Shown: in pieces, positions 40,531 through 49,760 of the stretch
Numbering within the stretch: position 1 is the stretch's first letter
How the letters are laid out: each line of letters starts with the position of its first letter
Source of the DNA: Prorocentrum cordatum
Lineage: Eukaryota; Sar; Dinophyceae; Prorocentrales; Prorocentraceae
Reading direction: 5' to 3'
Assembly: GCA_963575745.1 (NCBI GenBank)
Contig: CAUYUJ010016155.1
Coordinates: forward strand, 38,501-102,500
Length of the DNA stretch: 64,000 nucleotides
The notes under the pieces: generated by a model
Told to the model about the DNA's origin: nothing
The model's input: only the letters and a program-made list of their open reading frames with translations
Databases searched by the model: none
Program-made: the position numbers and the translations under genes

Positions 40531-41260
40531 AGACGTGAGCATCGCCAACAAACTAGTCAGGCATCTAAGGGCGTCGGCTTCTCGAGGAATAATCATCTGG
40601 CGCCTCAACCCAGAGCACATGGCGTTTGTTTCCTTCTCCGACGCTGGAGGCGTCGGCGGCCCTGTGGCGCTAGATGACGATCGCGGGCTGCCTGTCGATC
40701 CCACCCAAGGAGCTTGGATGGTTTTGGCTTGCGATCGAGACATCGCCGAAAACTGTGGAGTGCGTGCCTCTATTCTGGGCTGGCGCAGCTCTAAGCTGCG
40801 CCGCAAAGTACCCTCCACGTTAGCAGGCGAGACCCTTGTGCTCTCGGCCGCAGTGGCAGAGGTCGAGTATCAGCAGGTGCTTTATCGTGATGTGATTTTC
40901 ATAGACGTGACTATACGAGACCAGCACCGGTGCTCTGGTCCATTCACGACAGTTTTGCGTCGCGATTGTCGCCTGGGGGCCCGAGAGGGACAGATCCATG
41001 TTGTGGACGCCAAGTCAATTTACGATACGATGTTGAAAGAAGGGAATGCGTCGGCAAAGGACCGTCGCACAGCTATCGATTTGGCAATCATATCAGAAGC
41101 CCTCGAACAGGCCTCCGGCAAGGTACGCTGGATTCCCCACAATCGTATGCCCTTAGATGCCCTTACGAAAGACGATATCACTAAGTGTGACGCCGCGTTG
41201 TTCGATCTTATGACCAGCGGACGTCTTATTCTGGTGGATGAGGGGAGCGAGGTGGAGTAG
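40511..41260 (+). CDS. copia RNase H
   Basis: The frame begins TTGDVSIANKLVRHLR and ends with TAG about 41260. Catalytic acids: FSDAGGVGG (first Asp), STLAGETLVLSAAVAEVEYQ (Glu), HVVDAKSIYDTM (Asp) and RWIPHNRMPLDALTK (last Asp). All are in the standard copia order, so the active site is intact. It degrades the RNA strand of the RNA-DNA hybrid. A start at ATG 40535 is not a real initiation site; the domain belongs to the polyprotein. Confidence 0.85.
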
Positions 41261-42100
41261 AGGAAGGAGGACCCAGAACTCAAGAACCGCTCCCAATCTG
41301 CTTCCCGGAAGATCTTGGATCGCGAGGTTGCCAAGGTCACCTGGGAGAAAGAGAGTTTGAGAAGCACTGGAACCGGATCCTCACTCGGTGGTGGTGGTGG
41401 TGGTTCGGTGTCTCTCTTAATCTCTCCCTCCCTTCCTGTTTTCACCTCCCCTTGCTTGCTCTGGGCCGGCCGGCATGGAGATAGGGGAGCAGCTGTATCA
41501 ATAGGCAAGGCCTATTGTAGATCCCTGCTGGCAGGCCGGGTTAACGAGAATTCAATCGGGCAGAGGCCCCGATAAGAGTTTTGCCACCTCTCCTTGCAAG
41601 GGGTGCTGAACCTAGGAGTGGGGCGTGTAGCAGCATGCCAATTCTTCGATTGATAGGTTCAGAAGCGAGAGAGATGTTCGTGCCGTGTTGTGGCTCAAAC
41701 CAACAAAACCATTTTGGAGAGGAGGCTACCGCCACACGACGCTGCTTCACGGTGAAGCCAAAGCCTCATGACTTCGCTCTTCCATGGCCCATTCTCCGAG
41801 AGAGGGGGCCGGCGGCAGGGGGCGAACGAAGCCCTTACGGATAGAGAGAGAGAGAGAGAGCGAGAGAAAACAAAAAAAGGGGGGAAGAAACAAAAAAAAC
41901 TCACCCCCTTCTTAGACGCCCCCGACCCGTCGGAATGAAGGGGGAAGCGGCTGGGAGGGCGCCGGGTGCGGCCTCCGGGCGGGTCGTGGAGCCGGCCGGT
42001 GCTCTGCCCGCCCGCCTGGCGCGCGCGAGGATCCCAGGCCGAGGGGTTGCGATGGTGCTGGTTATGATGTGGATGATGATGCAAGCTTTAGAAGAAGAAA
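41261..42100. other. 3' flank of the copia element; no gene
   Basis: A (GGT)n-like run at 41386-41405 and a (GA)n run at 41842-41864 beside an A-rich stretch. No direct repeat of 34.1-34.3 kb was noticed that would show a long terminal repeat. Confidence 0.45.
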
Positions 42101-42105
42101 GAAAA

Positions 42106-42247
42106 AAACATAAACATAAACTTTTGGCGCTCTGCGCGGATGTGTTGGATTCGCGCTGGACCCCGCGGCGCCGGAGGCGCCGCGGAGGAGGCCCAGGCGC
42201 GGATCCAGGAAATCCGCGCGGAGCGCCAAAAAGTTATGTTTTTATGT
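42106..42247. mobile_element. 142-bp foldback (MITE-like) element
   Basis: The left arm ACATAAACATAAACTTTTGG and CGCTCTGCGCGGAT is matched in reverse by ATCCGCGCGGAGCG and CCAAAAAGTTATGTTTTTATG on the right. Further in, GCGGCGCC pairs with GGCGCCGC at the centre. Arms are about 65-70 bases with few mismatches. A half copy lies at 16390-16450. Confidence 0.8.
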
Positions 42248-42303
42248 AGTTTGTGTTCTCCTTCGGTAACAGCAGGCATGCAAGCACGGATCAGGGTAGT
42301 CAG

Positions 42304-42512
42304 ATCTGGACGCCCGAAATGGGTACGGAAAAAAATTGTACAATGCCAAACAACACATGTTGTCCCAAACCAACAGCGGCCGCTGTTGGGCAGGCGGCCT
42401 TCTGTCTCGAACTGACACAGGCCGCGGCGGCGTGGACAGCGAATCCTGTTCAAGATGAACAGGAACTGCATTGTACCCTTTCTTTCCGTACCCATTTCGG
42501 GCGTCCAGATCA
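42304..42512. mobile_element. MITE-like element, family 1, good copy
   Basis: The left end GATCTGGACGCCCGAAATGG and GTACGGAAA is exactly mirrored on the right by TTTCCGTACCCATTTCGGGC and GTCCAGATC. The match continues less perfectly through GTACAATGC, giving terminal inverted repeats of about 43 bases. The interior carries the palindromic AGCGGCCGCT. 209 bases, no ORF. The diverged relative is at 22195-22415. Confidence 0.82.
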
Positions 42513-43264
42513 GAGGCCGCATGCACAGCCCGACTCCTCACAGGGCGGGGCCTCGCCCGAAGACTGCTGGACGGGGCGGCCGTCACACCTCCCGACGCGT
42601 GGCCACTGCTTTCGAACTTGCGTTCACGCTTTCTCGGGGATGGACAGACCCCCTTTAGTAAAACGTGGTTTAGTGAAAACGACCTGAGGCCCAAACCTGG
42701 CGGGCGCAAGCCTGGAAAATAACGGCCACGGCGCCCTCTCGAGAACCGAAAACGGACAATTCACTAATCGACGTGTTACTGTTGGGGGTTCTGTCCACCC
42801 CCAACTTTCTCCGACTGCCAGGATCCTCCGGCCCCTGTCACTTGGAGGCGGCCGGGGGTCTGAACTGGTTGGGACCCCAGAAAATCAGTCGGGAGGGGGA
42901 AGGAAGCCAGATCCGCGCAAAATCGGTCCCCGGACCCCTCCTGGGGTCCATCTGGGGCAGTTCGGAGCCGTTTCTGAGGTCCCTGGGCCCGAAAACGGCC
43001 CCCAAATCTCAAAGGCCAAAAACCCTCCCGAACCCAGAACTTCGAACCTGCTGGCCCTCCTTGCTGGCTGGAACCAGTGCTGGGCCAGCTCAGATCCCCA
43101 GAGGGCTCCAACCTGTCACCACTCGAAGCCGAATACACATCGCTGGAGAGGGCTGAAACCTCCTCGATCCCAGAACCTTGAACCTCGCCTACCTTCCTGC
43201 TCGCCAGAATCAATGCCAGGCCACCTCAGACCCCCAGACGGTTCCAACCTGTCTCGGCGGCGAG
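42513..43264. other. no supported gene; one local duplication
   Basis: CCCAGAACTTCGAACCT...CTTGCTGGCTGGAACCAGTGC (43035-43081) is echoed by CCCAGAACCTTGAACCT...CCTGCTCGCCAGAATCAATGC (43170-43215), with GGTTCCAACCTGTC/GGCTCCAACCTGTC after each. This is a tandem unit of about 135 bases. Confidence 0.6.
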
Positions 43265-43420
43265 CGAGGGGGGGAAAGTGAGAAGGAGAAGGCCTTCTTA
43301 GAAGGCTAGGAAGTCCCCCAGCCTTCTGAGAAGGGTTCTAAGCCTTCCCCGAAGACACAGAAAACTTCTCACAAAGCTGGAGGGCTTCTGAAAAGCCCGC
43401 CGCCTGCTGAGGAAGCATTC
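43265..43420. repeat. CCTTCTTAGAAGG hairpin region
   Basis: AAGGCCTTCTTAGAAGGC, CCTTCTGAGAAGGG and CTTCTGAAAAGC are short palindromes. They resemble the arms of the 62.7-kb palindrome (GGCTTCTTAGAAG). Confidence 0.6.
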
Positions 43421-43865
43421 ACCTTGTCGCTTCCCCCCCTCGCTCGCCGACGACTGTCAACACTCGAGGCCGAGTCCACATCTCTGGAGAAGGCTTGCGA
43501 CGCGCCTCTCAGGGTCAACGGCCTCCTGTCACGCATGCTGCCGCGGCGGGCCGGACCCGGGTCGCTGCAGAGAGCTCGCGCCGCTCTGTCGGGGCTTTGC
43601 AAACGAGTGTTTAGGTAAACCGGGGCTTAGGCTTAGAGAGCGCTGACCTCCACAACAAAACCTCGGCCTCAGCACAAGACCCCTCCCAGGCCGGCAGCAC
43701 CTTCCAGGTCCGCGGACGCTGCAAGAGCCCCCCCAGGGCAGCTGCCCGCCACCCTCGGACGCCGAGCCCAGTGCACCCACGCTGCTAGAAGCCGATTCTG
43801 CGCCCAACGACGAAGACGAACGTCCGCACCACTGCATGGCTCAGGGTTGCCGGTAAACCAGGTCC

Positions 43866-43940
43866 GCCTCCTCCTCCTCCTCCTCCTCCTCCTCCTCCTC
43901 CTCCTCCGCCTCCTCCTCCGCCTCCTCCTCCTCCTCCCGA
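43866..43940. repeat. (CTC)n tract
   Basis: CTCCTC triplets with two CCGCCT interruptions. Confidence 0.95.
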
Positions 43941-44009
43941 GGAAACTGCAGCCGTGGGTCGAAGCATTCTCCACTCTCCGCGCTCTCTCTCTCCGAGTCC
44001 TGGTGAGCA

Positions 44010-44060
44010 ATGCCCTGGATTAGGTCGGGCCTGTCCCCATACAGGCGGATTGGACGAAAA
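44010..44060. repeat. left-end fragment of MITE-like family 3
   Basis: TTAGGTCGGGCCTGTCCCC and TACAGGCGGATTGG match 22583-22620. Confidence 0.6.
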
Positions 44061-44462
44061 ATCAGAAATACCCACAAGGGCAAACACAGCCATCTGCAGG
44101 ACAGGAGAACTCCCACCGAGGTGCAACGTGTAGAGGCCTCCCAGATGGGGTCCGAGCAGATGGGGTCGGAGGATCGCACCGCATCGGCGACGTCAGCGAT
44201 GCATCCGCGCCATTCGGCGTGGAGAAAATCGGGCTCCACATCGAGCCGCCTCGCAGTTGCATCGGCGATGCGGCGCGATCCTCCGACCCCGGCTGCTCCG
44301 ATTCCATCCGGGAGGCCCAGAACGTGACGAGGGGGGTGCAGCCCGCTGGGCCCCTGGCAAGGCGGGGGGGGAGCCGCCTTGGGGGGCCTGTGCCCGCGCC
44401 GAGCGGGCAGCAGCTCCGCCAGGGCGTGCGGCAGCCACTCCGGCACGGGCCAGAGCCTGCAG

Positions 44463-44700
44463 GGGGCCTCCTCCCTCCTCCTCCTCCTCCTCCTCCTCCT
44501 CCTCCTCTCCTCCTCCCTCCTCCTCCTCCTCCCTCCTCCCTCCTCCTCCTTCCTCCTCCCTCCTCTCCTCCTCCTCCGCTCCTCCCTCCTCCTCCTCCTC
44601 CTCCCCCTCCTCCTCCTCCCCGTCCTCCTCCTCCTCCTCCTCCTCATCATCATCATCCTCCTTCTCCTCCTCCTCCGCCTCCTCCTCCTCCTCCTCCTCA
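44463..44700. repeat. (TCC)n tract with a CATCATCATC insert
   Basis: CTCC triplets and CCCT phase changes, with an ATC run at 44642-44655. Confidence 0.95.
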
Positions 44701-46030
44701 CTTAATCCGCGGCACCAGCACCAGACCCATTTTAGGTCTGGTGTCCACTGGGGCCAGGCCCGTCAGCGGGCTGCCCCAAGATTGGTTAACTCCTATACGA
44801 ATTCCCACGGGTGTGCCCATCGGGGAGGGTCCTTCGGCACCCAGACAGGGGGCGCCCGTGGCGACGGAGGCGGCGATCGCGGCAGATCCACACCCGCCGC
44901 CTGGAGAGCCGATGCCCTGGGCCCCCGGGGGGCGCCGGATGTGGATGCAGCTGGGCCCCAGAGGCCCGAATCATATCCACGCCCACTGCCTCCCGAGGTC
45001 CAGGAAGAGCGGTCTCCCAGGCGGCGAACAAAAAAAAACCCGCCTCGGACACGCGGGGACGGCGGCGGAAAGCGCGGGCCGGCGCGCCTGTGCTGCTGCA
45101 GGTGGCTGCGCAGCTCCCACAGCGCAGCCTCCGGCGACGAAGACAGCAAGTCGCGCCTCGTGTAGGGGGGGGGGGGGGGGCGGCAAACGCAGGGCTGGGA
45201 CCAGAATGGCACTACCCCATAGGGAGGCAGGATCCATGCATATCCACCGCCGCTCCTTCTTTCGGTTCCTCGCGATGCGATGTTCCGAAAAAGTTGCAGC
45301 GCGCATCACTGGGAATTCACAGCTCGACGGCTGCTGTGTGCGAATTGCAGAGCGAGGACGCTGGAATGGGGCGGGTGGGGGGGGGGCATGGGGCCCCATG
45401 GCGCCCTCCCCCCATCACTCGAGATCAAGACAGCCGATGCTGCGTGGCCAACGGGTCGCCGCACGTCTCCCGCAACAGCCAGGAGGGGCCGCTGATCTAG
45501 AGGCCGTCGACGGCCTCGAGGGCTTGATCCGCGCGCCCGGACGGGGCCGCAGAGGTTCCGGGAAAGGGCTCCCCGGCAGGGGCCCCAGGGCGGGCCCCAA
45601 GGGGGGCCTCCGAGTGCGTGCTGCCAGGATTCTGCCGCGCCTCCCAGCTGGGCTTGGAGCCGATCGGCCGACTCTTAACCTCCATGACCGCGCAGCGGCG
45701 TCAGCGCTGGGCCGCGCTGCTCGCGAGGAAGGCGCTGTCGGTGCACCCCCAGCTGGTGCTGTGCCGCCTGCAAGGCACATCCCGCTCTTTGGGGGAAGCT
45801 GGAATGCGTCCTGGAGGCCGGGGGAAGGGTTTAAAAAGCAAAGGTCAGCTCCAAGTCGGTCGCGAGAGAATGACCAGGCAGTCTGCTGCATGTTCGCGAA
45901 GAGACGGCGATCCATCTTAAGGTCAACCACAAATACAATAGCAGGCGGCATACTATGCGACGGCTGTTGATAGCCCATTTCGTGGACAGGGCATCTACCA
46001 TTATCAGCGTGCCTGCCGTCGCTGGCGAAT
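44701..46030. other. no supported gene, GC-rich
   Basis: A plus-strand frame is open through 45970, but its composition (Gly/Arg/Pro/Ala) changes with the local repeats and it has no motif. Runs of G (45167-45180) suggest it is non-coding. Confidence 0.4.
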
Positions 46031-46215
46031 GAGCTTATCGCACGCGACATGTCCCATGTATGTAGCATGCGTGTAGCACGCATGCGTATCATGTAAGATG
46101 TCCTTTCATGGGATGATATGTGTTGCATTCAGCGTGTAACTGGCGATGGCTAGACGGTTGCATGTGAAACTGTAGCACGTACCATGCAGCATGTTGCGCG
46201 TCAAAGATAGCAGTC
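46030..46215. repeat. GCATGT-type degenerate repeat, copy 1
   Basis: Units such as CATGTAGC, GCATGCGT and CACGTACCATGC recur. The same style returns at 48290-48410 (ACATGTAGCATGTAGCATG). Confidence 0.6.
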
Positions 46216-46654
46216 ATCGTATAGCCCGAAAGACTTAAGATACACCACACGGCATGTGGAAAGTGGTAGCGTGCCGCATTATGATGCCAGAACCACCCGC
46301 ACGATCCGCGCGCGCTTCGGTTCTAGCGCAGTCCGTGGCGCTGTGAGGAAGCGCAGGTGTAGCAGTCCTGGACCTCTCCTTGTCCTGCCCCCTCCTCCCA
46401 AGTCAAATCGTCCAGAACGACCGCCTGAGGCTCGATTCATGACCTCGAAAACAAACCAGAGAAAGGAAGGGACAGGGGAGGGAGAGGGAAGGGAGAGAGG
46501 GAGCGGGGAGGGAGAGAGGGAGGGGGGACGGATGGAGGATCGAGGGGGATCGAGGTTTTGTATGAGGCTCCTTGGAGGCTCGTGGGAAGCCTCTTGGACT
46601 CTCTTGGAAGGCTTTTGGTCTTCTCTCGGGGCCATCTTAGGGCCGTCTTGAACT

Positions 46655-46720
46655 GGTCCTAAGAGCCAGCGCTGGTGCAGCCGTGACGCCCCAGACAAAC
46701 TCAAGCGTGTCCGCATAGCC
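46655..46720. repeat. 60-bp duplicated block, copy 1
   Basis: AGAGCCAGCGCTGG, CCGTGACGCCCCAGA and CTCAAGCGTGTCCGC match AGAGCC/CGAGCCAGCGCTGG, CCGTGACCCCCCAGA and CTCAAGCGCGCCGC at about 47135-47195. Confidence 0.7.
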
Positions 46721-46740
46721 TCTCACGACGACCTGGGCTG

Positions 46741-46930
46741 GACCGATTCCGCTTCATTTCGTCCAAAATTAGTTTCGTCCTTTTCGATTCGTCCTTTTCG
46801 ATTCGTCTGCTTCGATTCGTCTGCTTCGAAAGGCGGACGAAACAAAATAAGACGAAACGAACGGACGAAACGAAATAGGACGAAACGAAAGAGAACGAAT
46901 CGAAAGAAGACGAAACGAAAGCGGACGAAA
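46741..46930. repeat. inverted minisatellite (TTCGTCC.. against GGACGAA..)
   Basis: CCTTTTCGATTCGT and CTGCTTCGATTCGT units (46775-46830) are followed at once by their reverse form, GGACGAAACGAA (46835-46930). Each strand can fold back over about 90 bases. Confidence 0.8.
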
Positions 46931-47253
46931 TGGAAGTGCACCAAGTGGACTTGGGTGGGCGTCCTCCTTCGAATCATCCTCATCGTCCGCCTCGGCGTCA
47001 GTTTTCTCTTCCTTGGATTGCTGATCCTATTCTTCGTTGGAAATGTGCGGCTGTAAAGAGGAAAGAGTGGAGCTCGCACGGTCTCAGAAACATTCGACAT
47101 GATCCCGGGTACATCAACGGTGGAACTATTGTTGGTTCTACGAGCCAGCGCTGGGTACCCGTGACCCCCCAGATTGGCTCAAGCGCGCCGCTTGCGCACG
47201 CGGACCGGACTCCGAGGTGCCCCTCGGGGGCGTCTTACTTGAGCAGGGACCGA

Positions 47254-47470
47254 CCGTCCCAGCATTCCTACAGGCCTACCACGGCATGTTCGTAGAACCC
47301 GAACATGTTCTAAGAGCAAAAACCAATGTTCTTAGAGCATAAACCCGATGTGTTACAACAACACAGTCCCAGCCAGAAATGTTATAAAAACATTTCGTGG
47401 AAACCACAAAAGGTTCTTGGAACATTTCGTGGAAAACACTGTTCGGTAGGCCTATAGGCACGCCAGGACG
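47254..47470. mobile_element. MITE-like element, family 2, copy 1
   Basis: The left end CGTCCCAGCATTCCTACAGGCCTACC is mirrored by GGTAGGCCTATAGGCACGCCAGGACG at the right. The AT-rich interior has GTTCTAAGAGC and ACAGTCCCAGCCAGAAATGTT, shared with 63063-63264. The homology extends outside to GAGCAGGGACCGAC on the left and CACTGCTTG on the right, so the true element may be about 30 bases longer. Confidence 0.8.
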
Positions 47471-47479
47471 CTTCGCCAC

Positions 47480-48260
47480 ACTGCTTGACTTGCTGGCAGT
47501 TCTGAAGCCTCCTGGGGGCCTCTTGGGGACCTCTGGGGGCCCCTTGTGAGTCGCCGGGGGGGGGGCTCTTCGGGGCTCTTGGAGAGCTCTTGGGGCCACG
47601 CACAGGGCCCCCTGGCCCCCCCCCCAACACATGCACAGAGATGCTGCGCTCGGGAGCTGTAGAGCCTCTCCCCGACGACATTGTGGAGTCCCTGTACAAA
47701 GAAGACAGGGCCTTGCGCCGGCAGGCGGACAAGGAGGGGCATGTCAGACCACTTGGCTGCGGGAGCGGTGAGGACCGCCGCAAGATGCAGCTGAGATAGC
47801 TTCACACGCACAGAACATGAGACGCCTCGAGACACCTCGGGAAGAAAGGGGCCTCTTGGGGGCCTCTTGGAGCTCTCTTGAACCTCTTTGGGGCCTCTTA
47901 GGGTCTTGTTGGCGGTCTCGGGTGGAGAGATCACTCCGTATTCGCCCTCTTGGGGCCCTCTGGGGCCTTGTTGCGCCATATTGTTGGCTTCTTAGGCCGT
48001 CCTGGTGACCTCTTGAGCCATCATGGGGCCTCTTGGGGACCTCTTGGGCCGTCTCGGGGGCTTGTGGAGCCGTCTCGGACGGAGTAGTACACAACAAACA
48101 AAAGCAAGCAAATACTAAAAATGAGCGTTCTCCCCAGGACATTGAACGATGTTTGCCTCTCGGAGGCCTCTTGGGGGCCATCGTGGGGACTCTTGAGCAA
48201 CCTTGAGGGCTCCGTGGGCCGTTTGCAACGCTTCGTGGGCTATCTGGCGACCCCTGCAGG
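47480..48260 (-). repeat. bipartite GGCC repeat, copy 4 (reverse)
   Basis: GGGGGCCTCTTGGGG-type units in two blocks, with an AT-rich spacer at 48080-48160 (ACAAACAAAAGCAAGC, AAAAATGAGCG). A complex segment (47600-47830) interrupts the block nearer 47480. Confidence 0.75.
47641..47799 (+). CDS. possible isolated exon inside repeat
   Basis: ATG 47641 to TAG 47799: MLRSGAVEPLPDDIVESLYK, EDRALRRQADKEGHVRPLG. The composition is charged and amphipathic, unlike the repeats around it. An acceptor-like ATGCACAG stands just upstream and a donor candidate GCG|GTGAGG at 47768. It could be an exon of a gene whose introns contain the bipartite repeat, or a captured gene fragment. No family recognised. Confidence 0.35.
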   Translation: MLRSGAVEPLPDDIVESLYKEDRALRRQADKEGHVRPLGCGSGEDRRKMQLR

Positions 48261-48289
48261 CCAGGACGCCCGTTATATTGTACGCGTCG

Positions 48290-48410
48290 CGTGTACCATG
48301 GCACGCGTGATGTGCAACATTTTGCACGCAGTACGTAGCATGCAGAATGCATGTGGCAGGTAGTGCGCACATGTAGCATGTAGCATGTGGCATGTAATAG
48401 TTGCGGCCGA
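48290..48410. repeat. GCATGT-type degenerate repeat, copy 2
   Basis: ACATGTAGCATGTAGCATG, GTGGCATGTA and related units; see 46030-46215. Confidence 0.7.
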
Positions 48411-48417
48411 TTGTCAC

Positions 48418-48465
48418 TCCTCCTCCTCCTCCTCCTCCTCCTCCTCCTCCCCCTCCGCCTCCTCC
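48418..48465. repeat. (TCC)n tract
   Basis: CTCC triplets, short tract, beside the 3' end of the possible exon at 48495. Confidence 0.95.
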
Positions 48466-48494
48466 TAACGTCATATCAACCTGACAATCACCAC

Positions 48495-48668
48495 TCAGGG
48501 GGACTTTCCTGTATGAGGCTGGGGTGGTTCCCATTTTGCACGGCCCGGGTCGCACATGAGGTCCAGCGGCGACATGTTGTCTGGCAGCTGCGCCCCGATG
48601 GCTGCGAAGAGCTCGTCTGCATCGTGCAACTCATCTCCAGTCATGCGCGCCAGGGTGGTACGCATGTC
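48495..48668 (-). CDS. possible terminal exon of an unknown gene
   Basis: After an acceptor-like TTTTGCAG (ending 48669) the minus strand encodes DMRTTLARMTGDELHDADEL, FAAIGAQLPDNMSPLDLM and WEPPQPHTGK before TGA at 48495. It is acidic, helical and non-repetitive, which is rare in this part of the window. Upstream exons were not found; the 48690-48851 part of the frame is Leu/Pro/Ser-rich. Function unknown. Confidence 0.42.
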   Translation of the reverse strand, partial: DMRTTLARMTGDELHDADELFAAIGAQLPDNMSPLDLMCDPGRAKWEPPQPHTGKSP

Positions 48669-48851
48669 CTGCAAAACATGCTGCGAGACAGCAGGTGAGG
48701 GCAGAGAAGCACAGAGCGGGCGCCAGGGTGTGAGAGAACAGGGCAGGGCCAGACACGACAACGGAGGCACGAGTGATGGGGACGGATCAGGGAGGGGAAG
48801 GAGGAGCCTGAGGAATTCGGGACCCTGACGTCGCCAATATAAACACCCCAC

Positions 48852-49760
48852 TTACCCAGGGCCTTTGGCCCAAGGTCTCTGCTGAAACGACTTTGAAATT
48901 ACTGTCTATTCGCAGTAATGGCGGACGGGTGGCACGGCATGGCCAAATTTCTCACACGTAAGTCGACATAGGATCCGCAAGACCTTAAATTCACGAGGGG
49001 ACGCAGGAACAAGAGGTGAAGGAGGAGGAGGAGCAGGAGGAGCAGGTGGACGGACAAAAGAGGGCGAGGCGGAAATCGGAGGATAGAGCAAAATAGCGGG
49101 AAGAGGTGGGAGAGGCAAGGACAAGAACCATCAGCTGCGGGAGAAGGGACGCACGAAAGATGCGAGAAGCAAACAGCACGGCCGCTCAGCATTCGCATAT
49201 TCTGACAGACGATACCACGCGGATGCAGCCTTCTTACATAATATTAAACGTAAAACATGGTCGCGGCCTGCGTGACGCGCTCGGGGCGTCTCTGTGGTCG
49301 CGCAATTCAGGCTTAAGGGTAATCAAAATATGTTTCCGGTGGCGGTGACAACGTGGCTCAAATTTCGGGTGGCGACATAGGTCGGGTGCTATAGGTCCAT
49401 GCGGCGGCACGGCAAAGCACCAGCGACCGAGTCTGATGGCAATGATGGCAGACGATCCCACTTTCCCAAAAGCCTGATGGCTATGATTGATGCCAGAGGC
49501 GAAGGAGCGAAGAATCCGAACCTGAAGGGGGGCTCCCAGCTTCGGACTCCCTGTTCCTTCGCCCGGAAATTTACACAGTACTCCCCTTTGGCCCAAGACA
49601 TTACGCACTACCCCACCTAGGGGGTGATGGCCCAGCAGATTGCACAATACCCCCATACAGTGGGGCACTGTGTAGTCCCCTGGACCATGTAGATTCATGT
49701 TGTGTTCAGCTTGGGCCACATTCGCACCGGCCTTAGCGACATTCGCGTCCAGCTGCGCCC
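48852..49760. other. no supported gene
   Basis: Short duplications such as TGATGGC(A)ATGAT (49435 and 49478) and GCACAATACCCCC/GCACTACCCC (49600-49650). A minus-strand frame of 179 codons (49234-49773) is open but without motifs. Confidence 0.4.

Larger units (their letters stand above)
34323..41260 (+). mobile_element. copia-type LTR retrotransposon, frame-broken copy
   Basis: The order membrane ORF, acidic ORF, gag-like coiled coil, MTase-like domain, integrase, reverse transcriptase, RNase H is the Ty1/copia order (integrase before reverse transcriptase). The coding parts shift frame at least at about 37191, 38380, 40285 and 40510. Nonsense codons stand at 40224 (TGA) and near 40335-40342 (TAA, TGA). 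No aspartic protease motif and no long terminal repeats were found, so the outer limits are set by coding sequence only. Confidence 0.88.

Noticed and set aside
34140-41580. Long terminal repeats of the copia element
   Set aside because: No matching direct repeat was found between 33.6-34.3 kb and 41.2-42.1 kb by eye; an alignment would be needed.
47165-47180. TTGGCTCAAG, the 3' end of a spliced-leader sequence
   Set aside because: The ten-base match lies within a local duplicated block (partner at about 46693 lacks it) and the upstream leader part does not match.
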